A stretch of 5,411 nucleotides of DNA. Source: an uncultured Azospirillum sp. GTDB taxonomy: Bacteria; Pseudomonadota; Alphaproteobacteria; Azospirillales; Azospirillaceae. The notes under the pieces were generated by a model, which was not told where the DNA came from, did not search any database, and worked only from the letters and a program-made list of their open reading frames with translations. This document shows, one piece after another, positions 5,387 through 5,411 of the stretch; within the stretch, counting starts at the first letter, position 1; every line of letters begins with the position of its first letter. The translations under genes and the position numbers were made by a program. The stretch is from contig CALGOL010000067.1 of assembly GCA_937960755.1 (NCBI GenBank), positions 1-5,411 on the forward strand, in the 5' to 3' direction.

Positions 5387-5411
5387 AGATCGGAAGAGCA
5401 CACGTCTGAAC
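5387..5411 (-). other. Illumina TruSeq-type adapter sequence at right end (artefact)
   Basis: The last 25 bases begin AGATCGGAAGAGCACACG and match the standard Illumina read-through adapter exactly. They are the reverse complement of 11-35, apart from the one mismatch at position 24. The lptB reading frame runs into this segment, where a GTG (5403-5401) would be taken as a start and give the false N-terminus MCSSDL. The sequence is synthetic and should be masked. Confidence 0.98.

Noticed and set aside
4897..5409. A 170-residue plus-strand frame ending in the right adapter
   Set aside because: It is antisense to lptB and its last residues (GRAHV) come from adapter sequence.
1..5411. The adapter inverted repeat as terminal repeats of a mobile element or linear plasmid
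   Set aside because: Both copies match known Illumina adapter sequence, and the genes between are housekeeping genes with no transposase, recombinase or replication gene.

Overview
This is a GC-rich bacterial fragment holding six protein genes, two of them cut off by the window ends. It looks alphaproteobacterial, perhaps from the Rhodospirillales side. Three things support this: the minus-strand order lptB-rpoN-hpf-ptsN; a long-form HPF ending in the 'GGLNMVYRRADGNVGW' style of C-terminal domain; and a BCCP biotinylation region reading EAMKVMNPIKAP. The order-level placement is inference from protein style only.

Layout. Bases 2-35 and 5387-5411 are not genomic. They are Illumina TruSeq-type adapter sequence, the right copy being the reverse complement of the left, so the genomic insert is about 36-5386. 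On the plus strand lie the 3' part of accB (36-284) and a complete accC (300-1640), closed by a strong intrinsic terminator (1664-1699). On the minus strand, reading right to left, lie lptB (5' end missing), rpoN, hpf and ptsN. The two blocks converge on the terminator, which has T-rich tracts in both directions and probably serves both. A good sigma70-type promoter (TTGACA, 17 bp, TATCTT) sits in the 185-bp gap upstream of hpf, so hpf-ptsN can be transcribed separately from lptB-rpoN. A perfect 6-bp dyad encloses its -35 hexamer.

Function. accB/accC supply the biotin carrier and the biotin carboxylase of acetyl-CoA carboxylase, the first committed step of fatty-acid synthesis. The minus-strand cluster joins envelope biogenesis (LptB, ATPase of LPS export) to nitrogen and stress physiology: sigma54, the ribosome-hibernation factor HPF, and the nitrogen-PTS protein EIIA-Ntr. 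The enterobacterial partners rapZ and npr do not follow ptsN here.

No gap reaches 300 bases. No tRNA, rRNA, CRISPR, insertion sequence or phage gene was seen. The gene content is housekeeping and I found no sign of an undescribed system. The points most worth a second look are the adapter-derived false protein N-termini and the regulatory architecture in the hpf and ptsN intergenic regions.
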